The position numbers were made by a program, and so were the translations under genes. DNA of 64,000 nucleotides, taken from Rhodoblastus sp963727035. Its GTDB lineage: Bacteria; Pseudomonadota; Alphaproteobacteria; Rhizobiales; Beijerinckiaceae. The stretch lies in contig CAVSEY010000028.1 of assembly GCA_963727035.1 (NCBI GenBank), positions 62,001 through 126,000 of the forward strand, in the 5' to 3' direction. A model generated the notes under the pieces. That model was not told the origin of the DNA. It did not search any database and saw nothing but the letters and a program-made list of their open reading frames with translations. Below, one piece after another: positions 1 through 8,490 of the stretch (positions are counted from its first letter, which is position 1; the number at the start of each line of letters is the position of its first letter).

Positions 1-161
1 CGGGGGCGACCTTGCGCGTCTATATCGAGCGTTACGAGCCCGACCCGGCCCGGCACGATCTCGAAACGCAAGGAGCGCTCGCCGATCTGATCGCCTGCGC
101 CGAAAAGATCGCCGAAATCCGCCGCCACACCGGCCGCGACAAGCCGAGCGTCATTACTTAG
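1..161 (+). CDS. pgm: phosphoglucomutase, C-terminal end (partial)
   Basis: Only the last 52 codons are present, in the frame that starts at base 3 and ends at TAG 159-161. The peptide GATLRVYIERYEPDPARHD and its VIT end match the C-terminus of alpha-D-glucose-phosphate-specific phosphoglucomutase. That enzyme interconverts glucose-1-phosphate and glucose-6-phosphate for glycogen and sugar-nucleotide metabolism in the cytoplasm. The catalytic serine and metal-binding domains lie upstream of the window, so activity cannot be judged. The gene converges on the acyltransferase that follows. Confidence 0.8.
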   Translation, partial: GATLRVYIERYEPDPARHDLETQGALADLIACAEKIAEIRRHTGRDKPSVIT

Positions 162-296
162 AGCGGGCTACCAACGATCTGAATCGCTTTGGGATGCCAA
201 AATCGGCTGAGAGTTGTGGCGCTTTTTCGGTCGGCGCGGCGTCACGTTCAAAAAGAGCGCGCGCGCCGATCTCTTCAAGCCCGCAGAATGCGCAAA

Positions 297-1592
297 TTAT
301 TTCGCAGCCTTCGGATATGAAACAGTTTGATCGGAGCCCGCTCCAGCAGGCGATACCCGCGGCGTCGGCGAAGCGGCGCGCCAGGCCGCGGCAGGTGAGC
401 CCCCGATCAAAAGGCGGGTGAAAACGACGCTGCTTGTCCAGCTCAGTCCCAGCGACCCGCCGAACACGATCGCCGCCTTGACGGGGGCCGGCAGCGCATA
501 GGGCAACAACAGGAAAGGCAGCCAGACCACGAAGGGATAATGCGCCAGATAGATGCCATAGGCGTTGGCGGAGACAGAATCGAGCAACGGAAAGCGCCGG
601 CTGGCAAATCGCAGACAGAGCGCCAGAAAGGACAGCGCGCCTGCCATACAGGCGAGCGGAAAGGCGAGGCCTGAGGCGAGCCGCGCGACGAGCGGCGCCG
701 CGAACCAGTCTGGAAGCGTGAAGGACGTCACCCCGCCCCAGAGCATGAAGCCGGCGACCGCGGCGACCAGCAACCGCGCCCATCTTTGCGCCAGCGGCCC
801 ATCGCGCCCGAGCAATCCGTCATCGAACTCCCGGCAGCCGATGGCGAAAGCGGCGAAAAAGAACACGAAATAAAGCGCGGGCCGGCAGAGCTGGAGCGAA
901 AAAGGCCCGAGCGCACGCCAGCGCCAGGGCGAAAAGGCCATTGCAAGCGGCGCGTAAGCAAGCGCGGACGCCGCGACCATCAACCAGAAAAAGGCGACGG
1001 GCCGACGGCGGGCCCAGCTGGAAAATTGCGCCAGGCGATCGAGCCATTGCGGCGCCAAAAGGATGAGCAAAGCGGCGAGGGCGTTGAGGACGAACAATTG
1101 CCACAGGAACCACGCCGGGCCGTCCGGCCAGAACGGAAGCGCGACCCAGGCCTGAAAGAATCCGGCCACGCTCGGATGCGCCGCGCGTTGGGCATAGGCG
1201 GGATAAAGCGCCAGCGGGATCAGATAGACCACCACGAACGCAAACGGAACGGCAATGCGCCGCGCCCGATCGCCAAGATATTTCCATCCTCCCTTGCGCA
1301 TGAGGCTGGGCGCCGCGAGCATTCCCGAAAGGAAAAACATCGTCGCCATCAGACTCACGTCCTGCCAGGCGCAGAACAGATCGAACCCGAACCAGCGATG
1401 GGAGTCGATGATCGGAAAGGCCAGCCAATCGTAGGGAGCCTGATCGAAAGGCGCGATTTTGGCTGGGGCCGACGACACATAGGCGACGCAGGAATGGACC
1501 GCCACCACGATCAAGATCACGAAAGCCCGAAGATTGCTCAGGGCAAAGCCGGATTGAGAAAAGCTGGGCTGAGAAACTGTCGACTGCGCCAT
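297..1592 (-). CDS. acyltransferase family 3 membrane protein
   Basis: This 431-residue protein has about ten hydrophobic segments and the layout of the acyltransferase-3 (OpgC/OafA-like) family. The N-terminal helix holds a conserved His (VAVHSCVAY), followed by MFFLSGMLAAP and an RRIAVPFAF segment. Family members O-acylate or succinylate surface sugars, glucans or lipids, taking acyl groups across the inner membrane. The substrate cannot be read from the sequence. It stands alone, convergent with pgm, and the long AT-rich intergenic region lies behind its start. The ATG at 1592 has only a weak Shine-Dalgarno match. Family assignment is firm and function is not. Confidence 0.8.
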   Translation of the reverse strand: MAQSTVSQPSFSQSGFALSNLRAFVILIVVAVHSCVAYVSSAPAKIAPFDQAPYDWLAFPIIDSHRWFGFDLFCAWQDVSLMATMFFLSGMLAAPSLMRKGGWKYLGDRARRIAVPFAFVVVYLIPLALYPAYAQRAAHPSVAGFFQAWVALPFWPDGPAWFLWQLFVLNALAALLILLAPQWLDRLAQFSSWARRRPVAFFWLMVAASALAYAPLAMAFSPWRWRALGPFSLQLCRPALYFVFFFAAFAIGCREFDDGLLGRDGPLAQRWARLLVAAVAGFMLWGGVTSFTLPDWFAAPLVARLASGLAFPLACMAGALSFLALCLRFASRRFPLLDSVSANAYGIYLAHYPFVVWLPFLLLPYALPAPVKAAIVFGGSLGLSWTSSVVFTRLLIGGSPAAAWRAASPTPRVSPAGAGSDQTVSYPKAAK

Positions 1593-2159
1593 GAGCTTGC
1601 GCCGGCCAGCGGCGCCTTATCATTTTTCCTTGTCGAATAACGTTCGCAACGTCGCCTCAGTTCCCATGCATTTGGTTTTTTTAGAGAATTTCGACAAGCC
1701 GGATGGCGAACCTATCAGGACCGACGACACCCAACCTTGACCCATGCTTAATTTCAAGCCATTTCGTCCCATCGACTTGATTTATATGACGCCACTCATA
1801 CCATGCGGCTTAAGCTTATGCATTTGCCAAAGGCCTTCCACCGCCCGCTATATTGCGCCATAATACGCGTTCATGCGTGTATATAATTGTATACTACCTT
1901 TCAACAGTTAAATAACCACTCAACATATTTACTATATATTTCATACATTAGTACAAAACTCTCAAACTGATAAATATATAAATTATATTTAATTACATTG
2001 CGCAAAATATATATTTTAGCTAAATACACTGCGGCGTCATTTTATCTTTTTTTTGCGCGCTGCGCCGCACGAGAACTATGCGAGACGGCCACATCGGCGA
2101 GGGGCGTCGGCGCCCGCCATGGACCCCCCATCGAAATGTTAACGAATCGGCCTTGCCTT

Positions 2160-2178
2160 TATACTCATCCTGAGTATA
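2160..2178. promoter_or_regulatory. upstream operator of the nad operon (palindrome 1)
   Basis: The site is a perfect inverted repeat, TATACTCA-N3-TGAGTATA. It has the same architecture as the second palindrome 82 bases downstream, differing by one base per half-site (TATACTCA against TATGCTCA). Two matching sites ahead of nadABC point to a dedicated dimeric repressor. NadQ is the alphaproteobacterial regulator known for NAD synthesis genes and is the best guess, but no regulator gene lies in the window and the name is inferred. Confidence 0.6.
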
Positions 2179-2241
2179 TGTAGCTTGTGTGAAAAGGGTC
2201 GGAGTGGGTGTGCGTCTCTTCGGCTTTTTTGTTTGCTTTAG

Positions 2242-2262
2242 TTATGCTCAAAGTGAGCATAA
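2242..2262. promoter_or_regulatory. proximal operator of the nad operon (palindrome 2)
   Basis: The site is a perfect inverted repeat, TTATGCTCA-N3-TGAGCATAA, ending 15 bases before the nadA ATG. A protein bound here would block the ribosome-binding region or the promoter, as expected of a repressor site. Its half-site nearly equals that of the copy at 2160-2178. A NadQ-type regulator responding to NAD status is plausible but not shown. Confidence 0.65.
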
Positions 2263-2277
2263 TAGCAGGTGAGCGTG

Positions 2278-3363
2278 ATGCAGTGTGTCGTGCCTTCTCA
2301 AATCCCCGCGTCGGCGCCGGCGCCGGTGCAGCCAAGCCCGGCCGCTTTGCGCCATGGCGTCGTCCCCATGCCCAGTCTGGCGTGGACGCCGGAAGTCGCG
2401 CGCGAGACCGCGCATCTCTATGAAAAGGTCAAGTCGGTCATCCCGCCGATCGAATGGCCTTTCCACGCGCCCTATGTGAAGGCGATCAACGACCTGAAAA
2501 GGGAGCGCAACGCCGTCATCCTGGCGCATAATTACCAGACGCCGGAAATCTACAATTGCGTCGCCGACGTGGTCGGGGACTCGCTCCACCTCGCGCGCAT
2601 CGCCAGCCAGTCGGACGCCGAGGTCATCGTGCAGGGCGGCGTCCATTTCATGGCCGAAACCTCCAAGATCCTCAGCCCGGACAGGACCGTGCTGATCCCG
2701 GATTCGCGCGCCGGCTGTTCGCTCGCCGCTTCGGTCACGGGCGCCGACATCCGCGCCCTGCGCCGCCAATATCCGGGCGTTCCGATCGTCGCCTATGTCA
2801 ACACCTCGGCCGAGGTGAAGGCGGAGGTGGACATCTGCTGCACCTCGGCCAATGCGCTGAAAGTGGTCGAAAGCCTCGGCGCCGACCGGGTCATCATGGT
2901 TCCCGACCGTTTTCTGGCCGCCAATGTCGCCCGCCAGACCACGGTGAAGATCATTGCATGGCATGGCGCCTGCGAGGTGCATGAGCGCTTCACCCCGGAG
3001 GAATTGCTGCGCTATCGCGAGGACGATCCCTCGATCAAGCTGATCGCCCATCCCGAATGCCCCCCGGAAGTGGTCGAAATCTGCGACTTCTCCGGCTCGA
3101 CCGCGGCGATGATCGATTATGTCAGGACGCGCCAGCCCAAGCGCGTGCTGCTGGTCACCGAATGTTCGATGGCCGACAATGTCGCGGCGGAAAATCCGGG
3201 CGTGAATTTCGTGCGCCCGTGCAATCTCTGCCCGCACATGAAGCGCATCACGCTGCCGAAGATCCTCGACAGCCTCGTCTATATGCGCGAGGAGGTCGTC
3301 GTCGATCCCGCGCTCGCCGCCCGCGCCCGCCGCTCGGTCGAGCGCATGATCGAGTTGAAGTGA
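2278..3363 (+). CDS. nadA: quinolinate synthase A
   Basis: NadA condenses iminoaspartate with dihydroxyacetone phosphate to quinolinate, the second step of de novo NAD synthesis, using an oxygen-sensitive 4Fe-4S cluster. The 361-residue protein has the LAHNYQ motif near residue 85. The three expected cluster cysteines sit in SRAGCSLA (about 146), AHPECPP (about 260) and CNLCPHM (about 318). I chose the ATG at 2278 because AGGTGAG lies about five bases upstream. An in-frame GTG at 2269 lacks a good site and would crowd the operator. It is the first gene of nadABC and is probably controlled by the two palindromes upstream. Confidence 0.95.
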   Translation: MQCVVPSQIPASAPAPVQPSPAALRHGVVPMPSLAWTPEVARETAHLYEKVKSVIPPIEWPFHAPYVKAINDLKRERNAVILAHNYQTPEIYNCVADVVGDSLHLARIASQSDAEVIVQGGVHFMAETSKILSPDRTVLIPDSRAGCSLAASVTGADIRALRRQYPGVPIVAYVNTSAEVKAEVDICCTSANALKVVESLGADRVIMVPDRFLAANVARQTTVKIIAWHGACEVHERFTPEELLRYREDDPSIKLIAHPECPPEVVEICDFSGSTAAMIDYVRTRQPKRVLLVTECSMADNVAAENPGVNFVRPCNLCPHMKRITLPKILDSLVYMREEVVVDPALAARARRSVERMIELK

Positions 3364-3382
3364 GGGATCGCTCCCTCTCCCG

Positions 3383-3420
3383 CATAGCCAGTCGAAAGAC
3401 GGGCGTCCTTGCCGACGCCC
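3383..3420. repeat. isolated copy of the 36-bp intergenic repeat
   Basis: The nadA-nadB gap holds one unit closely resembling those of the tandem array near 26 kb. It begins catagcc, carries gacgggcgtc in the middle and ends cgacgccc. The GGGCGTC...GACGCCC arms can form a hairpin. This shows that the array unit is a dispersed element of the genome and not a purely local expansion. Confidence 0.6.
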
Positions 3421-3444
3421 TTTGGAGGGGTGGACGTCGGAGCC

Positions 3445-4998
3445 ATGGCGGAACCTGACATTCTCATCGTCGGCGGCGGATTGGCCGGCCTGTTCTGCGC
3501 GCTGAAACTCGCGCCGCTGCGCGTCGCCGTGCTGGCCGCCGCGCCGCTCGGCGAAGGCTCGTCCTCGGCCTGGGCGCAGGGCGGCGTGGCCGCGGCCATC
3601 GCCGAGGGCGACAGCCCGGAGCTTCACGCCAGGGATACGGTCGTCGCCGGCGCCGGCATTGTCGATGAAGAGGTCGCCCTTGCGGTCGCGCGCGAGGCGG
3701 GTGCGCGGGTGGACGATCTGCTGCGCTTTGGCGCGCCCTTCGACCGCGACGCCGATGGGCGTCTGGCGCCGTCGCGGGAAGCCGCCCATTCCGCGCGCCG
3801 TATCGTGCGGGTCAAGGGCGACGGCGCCGGCGCCGCCATCATGCAGGCCCTGATCGCCCAAGTCCGGCGCACGCCCTCGATAAATGTCCATGAAAACGTC
3901 GTCGCCGAGGATCTGATCGTCCAGTCCGGACGCGCGGCCGGCGTTTACGCCCGCGACGCCGCGGGCGCCCTTCGCGCTTTCCCGGCCCGCGCGACCATAC
4001 TCGCCAGCGGCGGGATCGGCGGACTTTACGCCGTCACCACCAATCCGCCCGAGGCGACCGGCGCGCCGCTCGCCTTCGCCGCACGCGCCGGCGCCCGCGT
4101 CGCCGACGCCGAATTCGTGCAGTTCCATCCGACCGCCATCGACATCGGCCGCGACCCGGCGCCGCTGGCGACCGAAGCCTTGCGCGGCGAAGGCGCGATC
4201 CTGATCGACCGAGGCGGCCGCCGTTTCATGCCCGATCTCCACAAGGACGCGGAGCTCGCCCCGCGCGATGTGGTGGCGCGCGGCGTTTTTGCCGAAATCG
4301 CCGCCGGGCGCGGCGCTTTTCTCGACGCCACCCAAGCCGTCGGCGCCGCTTTCGCGGAAAAATTCCCCAATGTCGCCGCCGCCTGCCTGTCGGCGGGACT
4401 CGACCCGTCGCGCCAGCCCATCCCGGTCGCCCCGGCCGAGCATTACCACATGGGCGGATTGTGGACCGACGGCCATGGCCGCACCTCGCTGCCCGGCCTG
4501 TGGGCGGCGGGCGAGGTCGCCTCGACCGGCCTGCACGGCGCCAACCGCCTCGCCTCCAATTCCCTGCTCGAAGCCGTGGTTTACGGCGACCGCGTCGCCC
4601 GCGACGTCGCCGCCGCGCTTCCCCGTCTGCCGGCGCCCGAACCGGCGCCCCTCCCGGACCGGCCGGCGCGGCCTGACCCGAAAAGCGCGGCGGAGCTGCG
4701 CCAGATCATGTCCCGCCATGTCGGCGTGCTGCGCGACGAGGCGGGCTTGGGCAAAGCCCTTCGCGCCTTGGGCCGTCTGCGCGATCGCGCGCTCGCAGAA
4801 GGCTCGATCGACCTGCGCAACCGCGCCGAGGCCGCCCTTCTGATCGCGGCAAGCGCTTATCTTCGCCGCGAAAGCCGGGGCGGCCATTTCCGCACGGATT
4901 TTCCCGCCGCCGACCCGGCGCTGGCGCGCCGATCCATCATCACCCTTGACCAAGCCCTGCGCGTGGCGCGAGGCGCCGCCGCCCCGGAAGCCGCATGA
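3445..4998 (+). CDS. nadB: L-aspartate oxidase
   Basis: NadB is the FAD enzyme that oxidises L-aspartate to iminoaspartate, the substrate of NadA. The 517-residue protein opens with the dinucleotide-binding motif ILIVGGGLAGL. It has SSAWAQGGVAAA near residue 45, FHPTA near 227 and the GLHGANRLASNSLLEA signature near 360 shared with succinate dehydrogenase flavoproteins. Its C-terminal helical domain is present. I chose ATG 3445, preceded by GGAG and a GGAGGGG further up. A TTG at 3409 is in frame but lies in the repeat element. The end overlaps nadC by four bases (ATGA), indicating translational coupling. Confidence 0.95.
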   Translation: MAEPDILIVGGGLAGLFCALKLAPLRVAVLAAAPLGEGSSSAWAQGGVAAAIAEGDSPELHARDTVVAGAGIVDEEVALAVAREAGARVDDLLRFGAPFDRDADGRLAPSREAAHSARRIVRVKGDGAGAAIMQALIAQVRRTPSINVHENVVAEDLIVQSGRAAGVYARDAAGALRAFPARATILASGGIGGLYAVTTNPPEATGAPLAFAARAGARVADAEFVQFHPTAIDIGRDPAPLATEALRGEGAILIDRGGRRFMPDLHKDAELAPRDVVARGVFAEIAAGRGAFLDATQAVGAAFAEKFPNVAAACLSAGLDPSRQPIPVAPAEHYHMGGLWTDGHGRTSLPGLWAAGEVASTGLHGANRLASNSLLEAVVYGDRVARDVAAALPRLPAPEPAPLPDRPARPDPKSAAELRQIMSRHVGVLRDEAGLGKALRALGRLRDRALAEGSIDLRNRAEAALLIAASAYLRRESRGGHFRTDFPAADPALARRSIITLDQALRVARGAAAPEAA

Positions 4999-5852
4999 AC
5001 CTCCCCGAACTCAGCCCCCATCTCGTCGAAACCGCCGTGCGCGCCGCTCTCGCCGAAGACCTCGGCCGCGCCGGCGACATCACGTCGCAAGCGACCATTC
5101 CCGCCTCGGCCCAGGCCATAGCGGTGATCGCCGCGCGCAAGAAACCGGGCGTCCTCGCCGGCCTCGACGTCGCCCGCAAGGCTTTCGAACTGGCCAATCC
5201 GGCCTTGAGTTTCGAACCGGTCGCGCGCGACGGCGCTTTTTTCGCGCCCGGCGCGGTTCTCGCCCGAATCGAAGGGTCGGCGCGCGGCATTCTCGCCGGC
5301 GAGCGCGTGGCGCTGAATTTTCTCGGCCGGATGTGCGGGATCGCCACGCTGACCTCGCATTACGCCCAGGCCGTCGCCCACACCAATGCGCGCATCTGCT
5401 GCACCCGGAAAACCACGCCGGGCCTGCGCGCCTTCGAGAAATATGCGGTGCGCTGCGGCGGCGGCGTCAACCATCGCTTCGGCCTCGACGACGCCGTGCT
5501 GATCAAGGACAACCATATCGCCGTCGCCGGCGGCGCCGTCCCGGCCTTGCGCGCGGCAAAAGCCTTTGTCGGCCATCTGGTCAAGATCGAGATCGAAGTC
5601 GATACGCTCGACCAGTTGCGCGAGGTTCTGGCTGAGGGCGCCGACGCCGTGCTGCTCGACAATATGAGCCCGGCGCAATTGCGCGAGGCGGTGGCGCTGA
5701 TCGGCGGCCGGATGGTCGCCGAGGCCTCCGGGGGCATTCATCTCGGCGGCTTGAAGGAAGTGGCCGAGACCGGCGTGGACTTGATTTCGTCGGGCGCGCT
5801 CACCCATTCCGCCCCGGTGCTGGACCTTGGCCTGGATATCGAAATCCGTTGA
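4995..5852 (+). CDS. nadC: nicotinate-nucleotide pyrophosphorylase (quinolinate phosphoribosyltransferase)
   Basis: NadC converts quinolinate and PRPP to nicotinate mononucleotide, completing the three-step branch encoded by this operon. At 285 residues it has the family length. It shows the RKTTPGLR motif near residue 137, the HRFGLDDAVLIKDNHI block near 160-175 and a C-terminal EASGG. Its start codon overlaps the nadB stop. There is no clear terminator directly after it. Confidence 0.95.
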   Translation: MNLPELSPHLVETAVRAALAEDLGRAGDITSQATIPASAQAIAVIAARKKPGVLAGLDVARKAFELANPALSFEPVARDGAFFAPGAVLARIEGSARGILAGERVALNFLGRMCGIATLTSHYAQAVAHTNARICCTRKTTPGLRAFEKYAVRCGGGVNHRFGLDDAVLIKDNHIAVAGGAVPALRAAKAFVGHLVKIEIEVDTLDQLREVLAEGADAVLLDNMSPAQLREAVALIGGRMVAEASGGIHLGGLKEVAETGVDLISSGALTHSAPVLDLGLDIEIR

Positions 5853-5947
5853 CCCGTCCTTGCCCTCGGGGCGTAAAAAGGCCATCTTCTTCGCGTCCAT
5901 CGTGAAAGAACGCGCGACTCGCGGCGCGTCAGCGAAAGTCCGGTTTC

Positions 5948-7732
5948 GTGAATCTCAAATTGGTTTCCGCGCGCAAGAGCGCCCTTCGCGGCCTCGTCCT
6001 TTCCCTCGCGTTGCTGCCGCTCGCCGGCCATGCGCGCGAAACGGACGCGGTTTCCGAGCCCTTCGAGGTCGGCGACAGCCCGTCCGGCAATTATCTTTCC
6101 GCGCGCGTCGCCGAAGCCGAACATGACACTTTCGCGGCCTCGACCTTTTTCCGCGAGGCCCTGCGCGCCGACCCGCGCAATCCCGAACTGATCCAGGGCG
6201 CCTTTGTCGCGACCCTCGCCAATGGCGACATGGACGCCGCGGCCGCGCTGGCGCGCGCGATCATCCAGCGCGACCCGCGCAATGCTTCCGCCCGTCTCAC
6301 CCTGACCGTGCACGATTTCAAGAACAAGAACTATGCGTCGGCGCGAACGCTGCTCAACGCCGGCGGCGTCGGCAAGGGCGATCTCACCACCATCCTGCTC
6401 ACCGCCTGGAGCTATATCGGCTCCGGCGACGTGAAAAAGGCGATCGCCGGCATCGATTCCATGAGCGATCCCACCTTTGCCGTCTTCCGCGACTTCCACG
6501 CCGGATTGATGCTCGATGTCGCGGGCAAGACCGAGGAGGCCGGGGCGCGGCTCAAGGCGGCCTACGACAGCGACCAGGGCACCTTGCGTCTGGTCGACGC
6601 TTATGGCCGTAATCTGGCGCGCCGGGGCAAGATCGACGAAGCGAAAAGGGTTTTTGGCGACTTCAACAAGCTTCAGCCGCACAATCCGATCATCGAGGCC
6701 GCGCTCGCCGATCTCGCCGCAGGCCGGAAGCTCGAACCGATGGTCAAGGACGCCCGTGGCGGCGCGGCGGAAGTCCTTTACGGCCTTGGCGCCTATGGCC
6801 TGGGCGCGGCCGGGAGCCAGCCCGGCGACGCGGTCGCGGCGATCGTCTTCCTGCGGCTGGCGCTCGAACTCACGCCGCAGAGCGGCCTGGCGCTGGACAC
6901 GCTCGGCGAGGCCTATGGCAAGCTGAAACAATATGATTCGGCGATCGAAATCTACGATCAGGTTCCCAAGTCGAGCCCGCTGCGGGTCACAAGCGAGGTT
7001 CGCATCGCCCTGCTTTACGCCGCCATGGGCAAGTCGGACGAATCGATCAAGCAATTGCACGGCGTCGTCAAGGAACACCCCGACAATGTGGACGCGCTGT
7101 CGGCGCTCGCCGACGTGCTGCGCTCCGAGAAGAAGCTCCAGGAATTGGCCGACGCCTATACCCGCGTTCTGGCGCTGACCGCGCCGGACGACAAGAGCCG
7201 GTGGGCGATCTATTATTTCCGCGGCGTCGACTACGAGCGCGCGAAGGAATGGAGCAAGGCCGAGCCCGACCTGAAGGAGGCGCTCACTCTATACCCCGAG
7301 CAGCCCATGGTGCTGAACTATCTCGGCTATTCCTGGGTCGACCAGGGCATTCATCTCGACGAAGCCTTCAAGATGCTGCGCCGCGCGGTCGAACTGGAGC
7401 CGGAGGACGGCTATATCGTCGATTCGCTCGGCTGGGCCTATTACAAGCTCGGCCGTTACGACGAGGCGGTGAAATATCTGGAGCGCGCCGTCGATCTCAA
7501 GCCGGGCGACCCGACCATCAACGACCATCTCGGCGACGCCTATTGGCGCGCGGGCCGCAAGCTCGACGCCGGGTTCCAGTGGAACCACGCGCGGGACCTC
7601 AAGCCGGACCCTGAAGACCTGCCCAAGATCCTGAGCAAGATCGAGAAAGGCCTGCCCGACGCCCCGCAGCAGACCGAAAGCCACGATCCCTCCCCGAACA
7701 CTCCCGCCAATATCGTCGGCAAGGGCGGCTGA
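5948..7732 (+). CDS. exported tetratricopeptide-repeat protein
   Basis: The 594-residue protein has an N-terminal signal sequence (positive start, then GLVLSLALLPLAGHARE) and is otherwise made of TPR-like helical pairs from about residue 55 to 560. Several canonical units are clear, for example near LGWAYYKLGRYDEAVKYLER. TPR arrays mediate protein-protein contacts, so a periplasmic scaffold role is likely but the partner is unknown. The start is GTG 5948. It lies on the same strand about 95 bases after nadC and could be transcribed with it, although nothing ties it to NAD synthesis. Confidence 0.8.
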   Translation: MNLKLVSARKSALRGLVLSLALLPLAGHARETDAVSEPFEVGDSPSGNYLSARVAEAEHDTFAASTFFREALRADPRNPELIQGAFVATLANGDMDAAAALARAIIQRDPRNASARLTLTVHDFKNKNYASARTLLNAGGVGKGDLTTILLTAWSYIGSGDVKKAIAGIDSMSDPTFAVFRDFHAGLMLDVAGKTEEAGARLKAAYDSDQGTLRLVDAYGRNLARRGKIDEAKRVFGDFNKLQPHNPIIEAALADLAAGRKLEPMVKDARGGAAEVLYGLGAYGLGAAGSQPGDAVAAIVFLRLALELTPQSGLALDTLGEAYGKLKQYDSAIEIYDQVPKSSPLRVTSEVRIALLYAAMGKSDESIKQLHGVVKEHPDNVDALSALADVLRSEKKLQELADAYTRVLALTAPDDKSRWAIYYFRGVDYERAKEWSKAEPDLKEALTLYPEQPMVLNYLGYSWVDQGIHLDEAFKMLRRAVELEPEDGYIVDSLGWAYYKLGRYDEAVKYLERAVDLKPGDPTINDHLGDAYWRAGRKLDAGFQWNHARDLKPDPEDLPKILSKIEKGLPDAPQQTESHDPSPNTPANIVGKGG

Positions 7733-7766
7733 CGCGCCAACCCGCATGTTTCCCGCTCAGGCCGCG

Positions 7767-8207
7767 TCATTCGCCCTGGCGCAGCGCGACGAGGAGGGCG
7801 GTGTCGAAATAGCGCGTCCATTCGACGATCCTGAAGTTTTCCCACCTCAGGCGGTCCACGCCTTCGAGTTCGACCACCGCGCCGGAGCCACGGTTTTTCA
7901 ACGTCATGCGCCAGGACATATAGGACATGCGCGGCATGTCGAAGACCAGGTCGTCGATCTCGAAACGGATGATCTCGAAATCGACGTCGAAGGCGCGCCA
8001 GGCCTCGCGGATTTCCTCCTTGCCGACGCGGACCCCGGCGGCCGGGATCAGGTCGCGCGACCCGATCAGGCGATAGCTGGCGTCATCGGCGAAGAAGAAA
8101 AGCCCGGGCTCGTTGTCGCCCTGGGCGCGCCGTCCATAAATGTCGCGGGCGAGCGCAAGATATTGTTCGCGTGTCAGACCTTCCAAAACGGATCTGGTTT
8201 CGTTCAT
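7767..8207 (-). CDS. SnoaL/NTF2-like domain protein
   Basis: This 146-residue protein has the size and pattern of the NTF2/SnoaL alpha-beta cone fold: an N-terminal helix with REQYLALARDIYGRR, then strands ending in RIVEWTRYFDT. Proteins of this fold act as small isomerases, hydrolases or dimeric binding modules, so the substrate is not predictable. I chose ATG 8207 (MNETRS). Longer in-frame extensions read into non-coding-looking sequence. It is convergent with the TPR gene. Fold assignment is moderate and function unknown. Confidence 0.65.
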   Translation of the reverse strand: MNETRSVLEGLTREQYLALARDIYGRRAQGDNEPGLFFFADDASYRLIGSRDLIPAAGVRVGKEEIREAWRAFDVDFEIIRFEIDDLVFDMPRMSYMSWRMTLKNRGSGAVVELEGVDRLRWENFRIVEWTRYFDTALLVALRQGE

Positions 8208-8490
8208 TTTTCCAATTCGTAAAACAACCAAAAGAAAGAGACGCTTTCGCGCGATTCGCCAGCTCCCTTGCGACAGCGACGGGCCGCGACGCGCCTGTCG
8301 GCCTCGACCTCGCCATCTCCGGGATTCGAGCATAATCACCAGCTGAAATTTTGTTATTTAAATTTTTTTTAGTTTGGCCAACGCCGTGACCTTCCGCGCA
8401 GTAGACTTGGCCGCCGTTCGGCGGCCGGGTTCAAAGGCAAGTTGAAAGGCGGCCCGCCCTCGCCTAAACAGGCGGCGAAAGAGGCTCTTC

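Larger units (their letters stand above)
1593..2277. other. long AT-rich intergenic region upstream of nadA
   Basis: This non-coding stretch of almost 700 bases separates divergent genes. From about 1860 to 2060 it is strikingly AT-rich for this genome, with runs such as TATATAATTG and the palindrome AAAATATATATTTT at 2004-2017. The part nearest nadA carries the two palindromic operators listed separately. I see no convincing protein-coding gene or structured RNA. It presumably holds the promoters of the acyltransferase and the nad operon, but I cannot place -35/-10 boxes with confidence. Confidence 0.6.

Noticed and set aside
8409..8426. GGCCGCCG/CGGCGGCC hairpin as a terminator
   Set aside because: It has a two-base loop and no T-run on either strand, and lies in the purD leader.
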